DNA from: Luzula sylvatica
Taxonomy: Eukaryota; Streptophyta; Magnoliopsida; Poales; Juncaceae
Direction of reading: 5' to 3'
Length of the DNA: 64,000 nucleotides
Assembly (NCBI GenBank): GCA_946800325.1
Contig: OX326961.1
Location: forward strand, 3,450,655-3,514,654
Position numbers and translations under genes: made by a program. How positions within the stretch are numbered: position 1 is the stretch's first letter; each line of letters begins with the position of its first letter. Under the pieces are notes generated by a model. It made no database searches. It was given only the letters and a program-made list of their open reading frames with translations, and was not told the origin of the DNA. Below are positions 46,533-57,675 of this stretch, in pieces.

Positions 46533-47226
46533 TATCAATTGTATCACATATGTATATGTATTAATTCGGCCCATTATTTACGGCCCATTCATACCAAAAA
46601 CGAATGCAGCATAGTGTACCCGAATGCTGCTGTGAGTCTGTGACCCGGACCCCGAATGCTACTGTGACCCGGACCCGAATGGAACTGTACATATCCGTTT
46701 CTTAAAAGGAAACTGATCCGTTTCTAAACCGGATCCGATAGCCCTTCCTCCCCTCTCTCTCTCTCTCTCCGTTTATGCGATTGACTTAATAGCGCCAGCA
46801 GATTCGCCGGATTTTCGTTTCTCTTCCTTCGTTTTTCTATGTTTCCGGTATAAAACGTAAGATTTATCTGATTTCCTTCGATTAGTAGTCTGGTTTTGAA
46901 ATCGGACACTGATTTTTCGCAGCTCAGGTCTGGTTTCTTAAATGTTTAGTCCTTCATGAGCCTGATTTCGTAATTGGTCCCTGCATTTTAACAAAATTAG
47001 ATATTTATTAGACTTCTTTCTGTTTAGTCCTTTCAATTGTATATTTTGTACTCTTTTTTTTTGATAATATAGCCCGTAGGCTATTTTGTACTTCATACTT
47101 GCTGTTTGGTCTTTTGTAGTTGATTATAAATTATAAATAATCCGAACATTATTTAGTTCTTTGAATTGTATAATTAATAATTAATTCATACTTTAATCAT
47201 TTTAATTGTTGTTTAGTTCGGAACAA
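46533..47226. other. Upstream region and 5' UTR of the diflavin reductase gene
   Basis: 46600-46680 has two 'cgaatgctactgtgacccgg' type direct repeats, and 46745-46770 a short (TC)n. A micro-LINE tail lies at 47044-47096: a T run, then gataatatagcccgtaggc, between two copies of tattttgtact. The ATG follows at 47227. A leader intron is possible (AG at 46920) but not proven. Confidence 0.4.
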
Positions 47227-47372
47227 ATGGAGGAGAAGAGCTCTCGACTACTCGTGCTCTACGCGTCGCAGACCGGCAACGCCACCGACGCGGCCGAGCG
47301 TGCCGGCCGTGAAGCCGATCGAGGAGGTTGCCCTTCCGTCCAAGTTCTCTCCATGGACCATTTTGATCATGT

Positions 47373-47430
<58 letters not shown>

Positions 47431-49926
47431 CTGAAGTTCTTATTCTTCATTTGGTTGTAGAAATCTTTGGAAAATGAGAGTACCGTTATATTTTTCGTCT
47501 CGACCACTGGACAAGGCGATCCTCCAGATTCAATGAAGGTTTTTGAATGTTTCAGAAGATTAATTGATTTTTTTTTTAACTATCGACTGATTTATTTAAT
47601 ATTTTTTTTAATTTAGGTATTTTGGAGATTTTTACTGCAGAGAAATCTCGGCAATGGTTGGTTACGAGGCCTTCACTATGCTGTATTTGGATTAGGCGAC
47701 TCTGGTTACCAAAAATACAATGTAAATTCTTTATTGGAATTAATATTTTGGAATTAATTATTATATTAAGATTAACCTGCCTTTTTTCAGTTTGCAGCTA
47801 AAAAACTCGATAAAAGGCTTCAAGATTTGGGGGCGAAACCAATTATCGAGAAAGGTCTCGGCGATGATCAACATCCATCTGGGTAATCGTTCTTTTGAAA
47901 ATTTCAGGGGTTTTTTCGCAAAATTCTATTTCTATTTTTTACAATTATTATTATTATTTATTCGAACAGATACGAGGGAGCTCTCGATCCGTGGTTGACA
48001 TCTCTTTGGAAAACATTGAATCACACAAATTATTCAATTTTACCCAACATTTCTGAAATATTACACCCTCAAATGTGGAACTTAGAAAACCCTAAGTTTA
48101 AAATCGTATATCACGGTCCCATCGATATCACAGGTAAAAAAAATCAAAATCAAATTACATTTCAAAATATTATATTGAAGTAATTATTAATTAGATTTGA
48201 AGGATATGAAAAATATAATTGCGAGAGCTAGGTCGTTGTCTCCAGCATTACACGGCCATGATAATGGCGAGCCCCATTACTTATTAAAAATGGTAAATTG
48301 AAAATTTATACGATATATTATTTGCTTGTTTTCATTAACTTTGTAATTTCGAGTGTAGGTGAAAAATGAAAAATTAACTAAAGGAGATGATGGCAGAGAT
48401 GTTCGCCATTTCGAATTAGAATCCTTATCATCTGTATATTTATTTATTCTATTATTTCGCAAAATAAGTTATTATTGTGATATTTTTATTTTTATTTTTA
48501 TTTTTTGAGGTTATTGAGTACCAAGTTGGGGACGCTCTTGAAATATTACCGAGCCAAGATCCCACTCTTGTCGACAAGTTCATAAAAAGATGTAACTTAA
48601 ACCCTAATTCTTATATCACGGTACATTCTATTATTTCACAATACCAAATCATTTGAATTTTGAAATCTTATCTTTTATTTTTTTGTCGAAGATCAAGCCT
48701 TGGTCTGAAGAGAAAGCAAATGGTTCGCCGGATCAACCTATTAGGCTTAGCAGCTTCGTATCGCTATCTATGGATATTGCTTCTGCTTCTCCAAGACGAT
48801 ATTTCTTCGAGGCAAGCATTAAATTCTTCTCAATTAATGAATTTAACATTTAATAAATACTTTTTAAAATATTATTATTTTTGTTAGGTTATGAGTTATT
48901 TTGCAACTGCGGACCATGAAAAGGAGAAATTACAATTTTTCGCGTCTCCAGAAGGTAGAGACGATTTATACCAGTACAACCAAAAGGAACACAGAACCGT
49001 CTTAGAGGTATATAACATAACCCTAAAAAGCTTTACTAATTAAAAAATTATTGTATAATTTAATTTAATTTAATTTAATTATTATAAGGTATTGGAGGAT
49101 TTTCCGTCAGTACAAATGCCGTTCGAGTGGCTGGTACAGCTAGTACCTCCTTTGAAAAAAAGAGCATTTTCGATTTCTTCGTCTCCATTGTCAAACCCTA
49201 ATCGAGTTCACTTAACAGTCAGTGTTGTTTCGTTTACCACTCCTTTTAAGCGGACTCATCATGGTCTCTGCTCCACTTGGCTCGCCAGCCTCCACCCAAA
49301 CAAAAACCAAGGCAATAATATTTTATTTTATTTATTTATTTTATATCATAAAAATTGAATTGAATTTTACAGAAATCATAATACCATCATGGATACAACG
49401 AGGGACGCTCCCGGCGCCGCCACCGACGTTGCCCTTGATCCTTATCGGGCCGGGTACGGGTTGCGCTCCGTTCCGCGGGTTCATCGAAAACCGTGCTATC
49501 CAATCCGAATCCACGTCAACGGCACCGATCCTGTTCTTCTTCGGGTGCAGGGACCGGAATACCGATTATCTCTACGAGGACTTTTGGGCCTTGCACGGTT
49601 CGAATGGAGGCGTCCTGTCGGAGGAAAATGGAGGGGGGTTATTCGTAGCGTTTTCGAGAGAGCAGGAGAGGAAGGTGTATGTGCAGGATAAGATAAGGGA
49701 GGAGAGCGAGAGGGTTTGGAGGATGTTGGAAGACGGCGCGGCGGTTTACGTTGCGGGTTCGTCGACGAAGATGCCGAGTGATGTCAGAGATGCGTTTGTC
49801 GAGGTGGTTGTGAAAGTTCATGCTGGATCTGACACGAGTGTGAGTAGGATTTCGAAGGAGAGTGCGGGGAGATGGTTGAGCATGCTCGAGAAAGCCGGCA
49901 GGTTTAATGTCGAGACATGGTCGTAA
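47227..49926 (+). CDS. ATR3: NADPH-dependent diflavin oxidoreductase (ATR3/Tah18/NDOR1 type), 12 exons
   Basis: Passes electrons from NADPH via FAD and FMN to the anamorsin/DRE2 partner in cytosolic Fe-S cluster assembly (family knowledge). Exons are 47227-47370, 47461-47538, 47617-47721, 47791-47882, 47970-48133, 48195-48292, 48359-48433, 48510-48620, 48692-48811, 48888-49007, 49089-49311 and 49373-49926, giving 627 residues in frame. The FMN domain has YASQTGNATDAAE, STTGQGDPPDSMK and GLGDSGYQKYN. The FAD domain has RAFSISSSP and GLCSTWLASL. The NADPH domain has IGPGTGCAPFRGF, FFGCRDRNTDYLYED and VYVAGSSTKMP, and the protein ends VETWS as expected. There is no signal peptide or membrane anchor, unlike P450 reductase. 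Introns 9 and 11 start with GC instead of GT. A (TC)n tract follows the exon-1 donor. aataaa at 50013 is a likely polyadenylation signal. Confidence 0.93.
47376..47427. repeat. (TC)n microsatellite in ATR3 intron 1
   Basis: About 26 TC dinucleotides starting 5 nt after the splice donor of exon 1 (gtcaa). Length change could affect splicing of this 90-nt intron. Confidence 0.85.
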
Positions 49927-50018
49927 TTAATATTATTAATATTTGATGAAAATTCATTAATAATAAGTTAATAACGTATTATTCGTAGGACGTTGTATGT
50001 TTTATTTGTTTGAATAAA

Positions 50019-50874
50019 AGTTGAGTTAATAATGTGAACATGTTGTTTGCATTGTATTGTAATTCTTCTCTCATAGAACTAATTTTTGTGCCCTCATTTA
50101 TTTAAAATTTATCTGTTTTATATCCATATTAACTCGGCCTTTTTTTTATTTCTCCGAGTCGAAATTTTTGTGCCCTCATTTATTTAAAATTTATCTGTTT
50201 TAAAATGAACTAATTTACAGTTTGATTATGTTATAAGAATTTAATTTGTATTATTATGGACTAATTTAATTGGAATCATTTGGCGTTATAAATCGTCCTT
50301 TCGAATGACATAAAAATATTGAAATTTGACAATTTCATAAGGGAAAATTTCTTGTGGTTAATCAAATTTTTGTGAGGACATATGAGCCTTCTTCATTTAT
50401 TATAAAAAAAAAAAAAAATCTTTGCGAGGACCAAATTAGAGCGAGTAAAAAGACCCGGTTAATATTAGGGTATGGATATGGATATTATTATTAAGACAAA
50501 TTGGAGTTTAGTTGCACTTAATCCTAACCCGAATCTATTTCTTGTTTCTTATTTTAATCGTACGTATAGTTTGAAATTGGAGAATTAAGATGTCATGAAA
50601 TAAAAGTATTGCTTAGTATTTATTAAAAAAAATACGAGTCTTGAAATACCAATATATGAGGCAAAACCACATCTAACTATCTAACAATTAAAACAATACA
50701 AAAAATAGTGTATGTAAATAATTGCACAAAATATAAATATTAAAAAATTAATTATGAAATCAAGTCGCATTATAAAATTTAACGATCAAAATAATAAAAT
50801 TGGACTTGTCGTAGAGGTCCAAAAATATGTGAAAGTAAAAGAATTGAATCAATTAATGTATGGCCTATTAGGTA
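50019..50874. other. Intergenic with a 73-bp offset direct repeat
   Basis: tttttgtgccctcatttatt plus 'taaaatttatctgtttta' occurs at about 50093 and 50166. The remainder is AT-rich without a gene. Confidence 0.5.
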
Positions 50875-51579
50875 TAGGGATGTCAATGGGTCGGGTTCGG
50901 GTCGGGTATAGGCTCACCCATACCCTTACCCATCTTAATCGGGTAATACCCATACACGACCCGTCAACTAAACGGGTAATTTTACCCGCCCCGTTTATTA
51001 CCCGCGGGTTTTCGGATTACCCACGGGGATTTTTACCCATACCTAAACATATACAAAAACATTAAAGTATACTAACGAAAAATATATTTTTTCAAATTAA
51101 AATATTACCACATAACATAATAATATCATAAAATACACAACAAATATTTTTAAGTAGACATAATTTTATGAAACTAAAATTGGTAAAAACGTGAAATAGC
51201 CGTAAAATAAATAAATAAATAAACATGAATCTAGGAATTTATTTATTTTAATTTTATTTACTAAACAAATAGAAAAAATAAAAATAAATTGTATAATAAA
51301 GAACAGTAGAAAAAATAAATTAAAACCATTTAAAAAAAAACAAAAATAATAAAATATATATTAAAATATTAATATAACTATGATTATTAAGGATCGGGTT
51401 CGGGTCGGATATACCCACGGATCGGGTACGACCTCACCCATACCCTATCCGTACCCACGCCGGGTATTTTTTAATCGGGTAATACCCGACCCGCGGGTAG
51501 GCTTAATCGGGTATTACCTGACCCGCCCGGATCGGATACCCGTCGGGCACGGGTATTACCCAACCCATTGACATCCCTA
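50875..51579. mobile_element. hAT-type non-autonomous element, family C, copy 2
   Basis: A 705-bp element with ends tagggatgtcaatgg / ccattgacatcccta (perfect 15-bp inverted repeats) and a perfect 8-bp duplication attaggta (50867-50874 and 51580-51587). The subterminal parts are rich in CGGGTAATACCC; 50888-50906 is a perfect G-quadruplex motif (G3-TC-G3-TTC-G3-TC-G3). Central 400 bp A/T-rich. Probably the youngest hAT-type element here. Confidence 0.95.
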
Positions 51580-51587
51580 ATTAGGTA

Positions 51588-54400
51588 TTAAAGACAAATA
51601 TGTGTAACTAAACGAATTGACTTAATCAATTTATAAAGTATGCTATTTGACATTGACAATAAAGATTAATTTCCATGGTTGGACTAATAATTTGTCCAAC
51701 AAATATTCAATAATATTTGTATTTGTCCTTTTGAATATTGTGTTCAAACTCAGTTTATGCCGACAAAAATAAAAAAATAGAGCTCATAAAGGTGCGCGTC
51801 CGTATCCCCTCACATTGTAATCAACATGATGTCATCGTGTTGATCAGGATGAACCGGACATAGTTGGGTGGACAAAAGCCATCATATAAGGAGCCAAAGG
51901 ATGCTCCGAATTAACTCGGTTTTGTGTTAACTGTTAATTGGTGAGCCGTCCATATACATCAAACCATTAGACCACACAATAATGATTGACACTTAGAATT
52001 TTTATCTAGATTTGTACCTAGAAATACACGTGTCAGTCGAATTTTTAGAATTTTATTTCTATTTAAAAGTTTGACATGGTTACACTATTAGTTGTTTCGG
52101 GATTTTTTTTATGAGGGTTTTCGGGATTTTTTTTTATTGATTAGTTGTTTCTTGAGTATTTGGTTGTATTTGATCGATTTTTTTGAGTATTTTGTTGTTT
52201 AATGAGTAATTCTTGACTGTTTATTATATAAATGGAGATTTGATCGATTCTTATTGCTGTTAATGAGTATATTTTGCTGTTTTTTTAGTATTTTGTTTAT
52301 TGCTTATTTTGGACTGAAATCGGTTTGAGAACTGGTACGTATTATCATCAGGTAATTTTGCTGGTACATATTATCAGTTGATTTTCAGTCAATTTACTGT
52401 TAATTTCTTGAATTTTTTCTTAAAAATTGGTTTGTGTTAATTTTCATAAATGTTAGTGGTTAATTTTCAGATCTGTCAATTTACTAGTAGTTTTCCGATA
52501 TGTGTTAATGATGATTTATTTCTTTAGTTTTTAGATCTCAAAAATTGGTTTGTGCTGATTCTCAGGGACTAATTTTGCTAATTCTCAGGGGTTAATTAAT
52601 CATATCCTATTAATATCCTGTTAATTAGTCAAAAAGATTTGAAATATTTTCTGCCTTATTAAGATTAATTGAATACTTGATGCATTTTTAGGACTAATTT
52701 ATACTGTCAAATTAGTTCCATTCAGGGCTAATTGATCAATTCATTTTTTAAGGTTATGGCATATACAAATTGCATTTAGGTTAATCGTTAATTTGTTCAT
52801 CCATATACAAATTGCATTTGTTAGGTTAATCTATTTGTAATTTTCTTTTCGGACCGATTGTTAATTATTGCACTTTTAGGGTTTTTTGTTTCATTTAAGC
52901 AAAGTTTTGCATCAAAACCAATGACTCAATATTAATTTCCTTTTATTTCTTAATTGACAGTTTGTATTTTCAAAGCTGAATTTTTTAGATGTAATTGCCT
53001 GTTCATTCGCAATATGTTTTTGGAAAATGACTGTTAATTGAAGATTAATTAGGATGTAATTGAATGTCAATTTGTAATTAATTATTTTGTATGTGAATTA
53101 TTAGTGGTGTTTTATCATATTTGTATGTACTACCTGTTAATTACGTATTTCGAATATATTCATTTGAATTTTGAGTATTAACTATTAATTAGGTATGATT
53201 ATTAACTGTTAATTAGCTATGAATTTTGAATTTTTGAATTTTTGAATTTTGAATTTGGCATGAATTAACTGTTAATTATTAGTGGTGATATCATCTAATT
53301 ATCAACTTATTTATAGAAAATACTATCAAAAATTTTAGTTATGTTCCGTGCAACTTTTATAATAATTGTTAATTGTGAGTATTTAAGAATTGAAAAAATG
53401 TAAATTAGGAAAACTTTTGATTGAACTGCAATAATCCAATTGTTAATTAAGAATGAATTGACTTGTCAGATTTAATTTGAAATTTCCATATTAATTGAGT
53501 TTTCAAATTTAATTAAGCATGGATTAGTTGAAAAATACAATTAAATGTGCAATTTATAAGTTACCGAATTTAACAAGGTAATTGGCGTAGTTGTTAATTG
53601 TAGTATTTGATAATTTTCATAATTACTAAAATTTTACAAGTTAATTGTAGTTGTTAATTTGTTAAGTTCAATATATGTTATTTACTGTTAAATTTTGTAT
53701 ATGTTGTAATTATTAATTATGTTGTTAATTAATTGAATCATGAAAAAATATCAGTTAATTAATATTGTTATTAACATAATTTAATTAGTTTTGTTGATTA
53801 AATTATCTTGTTAATTAGTTTTGTTAGTTGGAATGATTTTATTAATTGTTAATTACGTTATAATTTCTTGGTAATTGAAAACTTGATTAATGGAGTGAAA
53901 AATTTAGATACAAAAGTGAATGCTCCGAATTAATATCATGTCTCAGACGTCATCACACTGATTCAGTCAGCAAAGTAGGAAAATCTCTGGGACACGATCA
54001 AATTTTCTTTAAAAATACATCACCAAACTTGGCTGAAAGCTCAATTCTACCATCAAATTAGATGACAATTAACTTCAATGATATAAATATATAATTGACC
54101 AGTCACCAAACCTCAATTGTGCAATCAAAAGTAAAAGTAGGTCACAATTAACTTCAATAATATATTTATAGTAGATCAAATGAGTTTCTTTGAATTATTC
54201 TTATTTTTCTCTGTGGACTTGACTTGCTATTTCTCAATGATTATCATTGTCAATACTCCACACCCTGAACAAATTCACGCACCCACCAAAAAGTTGGTGA
54301 TAATTTATGCATACACAATGGTCTATCTCAACGAATAATCATGTGCCACGTCAGCACGAGTGATTTTGTCGAGGTTGCTTATCACAACTATGTCGAAAAA
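51588..54400. other. AT-rich intergenic DNA dominated by TTAATT words
   Basis: 51990-52070 resembles the repeat broken at 25735-25885 (tttatctagatttgtaccta). 52100-53900 is a long T-rich tract in which 'ttaattg', 'gttaatt' and 'gaattttga' recur many times without fixed period, and no frame of note exists. 53930-54400 is the upstream region of the LRR gene. Confidence 0.5.
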
Positions 54401-54402
54401 TC

Positions 54403-54410
54403 TATAAATA
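54403..54410 (+). promoter_or_regulatory. TATA box of the LRR receptor-like gene
   Basis: tataaata lies 40 bp upstream of the ATG at 54450. An in-frame ATG at 54414 is only 4 bp away, too close to be in the transcript if this box is used, so it decides the start. Confidence 0.65.
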
Positions 54411-54449
54411 TGTATGAATGCAGGACCAAAAATATCCACTAGTAACAAA

Positions 54450-57400
54450 ATGAAACTTTCCATCATGTTTCTTCTCTCTGTAGTGATTGCAAGCATCGAT
54501 TCGAACTTGGCAAATGGGTGTCTCGTGGCGGAAAGAGAAGCACTTCTCGCCTTCAAAGCCGGCATAAACGATCCCGGCAACCTCCTCTCTTCCTGGCAAG
54601 CCCAAGATTGCTGCAATTGGTGGGGCGTCGTCTGCGACAACAAAACCGGTTACGTAACAAAGCTTACTCTGAGTAATCCGTACAACTCAAAGTGGGCTTT
54701 CACATTTTCGGGGTTATCACCCTACACGTGGACCGGTGAGATAAATTCTTCTTTACTTGCTCTCAAATATTTAACTTACCTAGATCTTAGCATGAACGAT
54801 TTCTCCGCGATCAGCGTGCCAGATTTTATCGGTTCGTTTGAAAATTTGATTCATCTCGACTTATCTTTCATGAAATTCACCGGTCGTATTCCTTATCAAC
54901 TCGGAAATCTCTCGAAACTCTCTTACCTTGATCTCGGTTGGTCTTTGTTTACTGGTATGTTCCCTCCTCAGCTAGGGAATCTCTCTAATCTTCGATTTCT
55001 CAGTTTGGTCACTCCATATCCTATTTTGAATAATCATGTTCAGGATATTTCATGGATTGCGCGTTTATCTTCTCTTAGATACCTTGCTATGAGTGGTTGG
55101 AATCTAGACAATACGAATAATTGGTTAGAAATTAACAAATTGCGACACTTGAAAACATTGATTTTATCCTCTTGTAACCTTACCGGTGAAAGTATCGCAC
55201 CGTATCATCCTCATGTTAACTTGACGTCGCTTAAAACCCTCGAATTATCGCAAAATAATTTCAACATTGACTTACCCGCTTGGCTATGGAATCTTACTTC
55301 CCTATCCCGTCTAGATCTGAGTTTTTCTGATTTTATCGGAGCCGTGCCCGATGCACTTAGTGAATTGGCAATGCTTAATTATCTTGATTTAAGCGGGAAT
55401 GTTTTCGATCCGGTTTTTCTCGAACCGATTCAGAAGCTGTGTAATCTTAAGACGATACGCTTGTCCTCCCTACAAATAGAGGGAGATATTGGTAAATTAA
55501 TCAAAAAGTTGAGTTGTACTTGGTACCGATTAGAAGAGGTGGTCCTTTCTCGGAACAAGCTTCGAGGCAATTTACCGAGCTGGATCGGACAAATATCGAA
55601 TTTATCTGATTTGGATCTCAGTGATAATTCATTGTCAGGTTCTCTCCCTCGTGAAATAGGGAGACTATCCGAACTAGCGTACATGAATCTAAGTGCTAAT
55701 TCATTATCAGGCCCTATCCCTCGTGAAATTGGAAGACTTTCCAAACTAATTTTGATGGATCTTTCCTCCAATCCCTTCTCAGGAATCCTTACCGAAATCC
55801 ATTTCGCAAATCTTACGATGCTTGGGATGTTGCACTTGGACAACACGTCGCTGGAAATAAAATTAAATGACAAGTGGAATCCTCCGTTTCAACTAGGCGT
55901 TATGATTTTAAACAATTGTGTCTTGGATAGTTTTCCTGGCTGGGTTCGAGGTCAAACACGACTCCACGTACTTGATATGTCGAATAGTAACATTTCAGGC
56001 ACGATCCCAACCTGGCTTTGGAAGTCGCCGATACAATATGTAGACCTATCGCACAACGATTTGCGAGGAAATCTACCCGTATCTTTGCACTCCACTCAAT
56101 TAGTTAAGCTTCATCTCGAATCTAACAATTTTGAAGGCCCGCTACCGTTATCTTATCCACCACAACTAGAATCGTTAGATTTATCGAACAACAAATTAAC
56201 GGGACCGTTACCGAGGACAATGAAAGGGACTAACTTGAAATCTTTTCTACTCTCCGCAAATCAAATTAACGGTATCTTGCCGTCTTATATTTGCGAAATG
56301 ACAAACCTACAAATCTTGGATTTATCATACAACGAAATATCCGGAGAGCTTCCTATTTGTCGAGAAATGTCACAATTGCAACTCTTAGATTTATCTAATA
56401 ACAATATTACGGGACGGATTCCTAATTCCATAGGCTCTTTTCAGAAACTTCGGTCATTGCAACTCGGTAGTAATAACCTTAACGGTGAACTGCCGTCAGA
56501 CTTACGACTATGCAAAGAGTTGATCTTTCTTGATTTGAACACGAACAATTTCTCGGGGAAAATACCAACATGGATAGGAGAAAAGTTGCAAAATCTAGTA
56601 GTTCTTTCTTTGCGGTCAAACATGTTCAGCGGCAAAATCACTTCAAATCTCGGACAACTCGAGAGGCTTCAAGTTCTCGATCTGTCCAACAATGCACTTT
56701 GGGGGTCCATTCCACATTCTTTCGGTAACTTCAGTAATATGAGGAATAAAACAATGCATGTAGATGTTAGTGTGAATGAGGAATATATGCATCTCCTTTA
56801 TTATCAATCAAACCAGTACTTTAACAATTTATCTGTACATATGAAAGGACAACAATTATATTATTCCCGAACTCTCGGCTTTGTCAAGGCCATAGATTTA
56901 TCGACTAACTATTTGAGCGGAGCGATTCCAGAAGAAATTATCGCTCTCCATGGTTTAATAAATTTGAATTTGTCGAAAAACCATCTATCTGGAAATATTC
57001 CTAAGAATATTGGTGCGATGCAATCCTTGATATCCCTCGATCTTTCCACCAATGGACTCGCGGGGCCTATACCTCAAACTTTGTCGGAATTGTCGTCTTT
57101 AAGTAGCTTAAACTTATCATATAATAATTTATCTGGAATGATTCCATCGGGAAGACAATTAGATACCCTCAACGACAACGACCCATCGATGTACGATGGA
57201 AACCCTTATCTTTGTGGGCCCCCAACTGTCAGGAATTGTTTTGAAGGGGAAGCAACTAGCACGAATAATGAAATGAACGGAGATGGTCGTGACGTGATAT
57301 GGATTTCCATTTTCGTCGTGCTCGGTTTCGTTACGGGATTTTGGTGTGCTTGTGGTGCTTTGGTGTTTAAAGTAACTTGGAGAATAACCTATTTTCAGAT

Positions 57401-57479
57401 GGTTGATAAGTTTTTTGATCTTGTATATGGAAAATTTGTGAGAAGATATGAAAATTATAAGAAATTTACAAATAGGTGA
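54450..57479 (+). CDS. LRR receptor-like protein (RLP, EIX2-like), single exon
   Basis: A plasma-membrane receptor-like protein of 1009 residues without a kinase domain. It starts with a signal peptide (MKLSIMFLLSVVIASI). An N-terminal cap follows (CLVAEREALLAFKAGI, then DCCNWWGVVCDN), then roughly 28 extracellular LRRs of the LxxLxLSxNxLSGxIP type. A non-LRR island (about NKTMHVDVSVNEEYMH to HMKGQQLYYSRTLGF) lies before the last four repeats. The C-terminal cap is NPYLCGPPTVRNC, followed by one transmembrane helix (WISIFVVLGFVTGFW) and a short basic tail. Such RLPs sense microbial or developmental ligands and signal through partner kinases such as SOBIR1; the ligand here cannot be told. Two adjacent LRRs (55620-55780) are near copies. 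Lack of introns is normal for this class. Confidence 0.93.
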   Translation: MKLSIMFLLSVVIASIDSNLANGCLVAEREALLAFKAGINDPGNLLSSWQAQDCCNWWGVVCDNKTGYVTKLTLSNPYNSKWAFTFSGLSPYTWTGEINSSLLALKYLTYLDLSMNDFSAISVPDFIGSFENLIHLDLSFMKFTGRIPYQLGNLSKLSYLDLGWSLFTGMFPPQLGNLSNLRFLSLVTPYPILNNHVQDISWIARLSSLRYLAMSGWNLDNTNNWLEINKLRHLKTLILSSCNLTGESIAPYHPHVNLTSLKTLELSQNNFNIDLPAWLWNLTSLSRLDLSFSDFIGAVPDALSELAMLNYLDLSGNVFDPVFLEPIQKLCNLKTIRLSSLQIEGDIGKLIKKLSCTWYRLEEVVLSRNKLRGNLPSWIGQISNLSDLDLSDNSLSGSLPREIGRLSELAYMNLSANSLSGPIPREIGRLSKLILMDLSSNPFSGILTEIHFANLTMLGMLHLDNTSLEIKLNDKWNPPFQLGVMILNNCVLDSFPGWVRGQTRLHVLDMSNSNISGTIPTWLWKSPIQYVDLSHNDLRGNLPVSLHSTQLVKLHLESNNFEGPLPLSYPPQLESLDLSNNKLTGPLPRTMKGTNLKSFLLSANQINGILPSYICEMTNLQILDLSYNEISGELPICREMSQLQLLDLSNNNITGRIPNSIGSFQKLRSLQLGSNNLNGELPSDLRLCKELIFLDLNTNNFSGKIPTWIGEKLQNLVVLSLRSNMFSGKITSNLGQLERLQVLDLSNNALWGSIPHSFGNFSNMRNKTMHVDVSVNEEYMHLLYYQSNQYFNNLSVHMKGQQLYYSRTLGFVKAIDLSTNYLSGAIPEEIIALHGLINLNLSKNHLSGNIPKNIGAMQSLISLDLSTNGLAGPIPQTLSELSSLSSLNLSYNNLSGMIPSGRQLDTLNDNDPSMYDGNPYLCGPPTVRNCFEGEATSTNNEMNGDGRDVIWISIFVVLGFVTGFWCACGALVFKVTWRITYFQMVDKFFDLVYGKFVRRYENYKKFTNR

Positions 57480-57675
57480 ATGTAATTCATAAATTAATGA
57501 ATGTATATGTACAATTTATCATCGTGCTTGGTCGTGTTTTATTTTTTTTTACTTATTTGTTGCATAAAATCAAGCATCAATATAAATCATCCAACAATCA
57601 TATGCAAAGAAACAATACAAATAAATAAACAAAACTTAATAACATTCGAATGCAAAACCATATCCAATCTACTTA

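Noticed and set aside
54414..54449. Upstream in-frame ATG of the LRR gene
   Set aside because: It lies 4 bp after the TATA box and puts 12 polar residues before the signal peptide; the ATG at 54450 is preferred.
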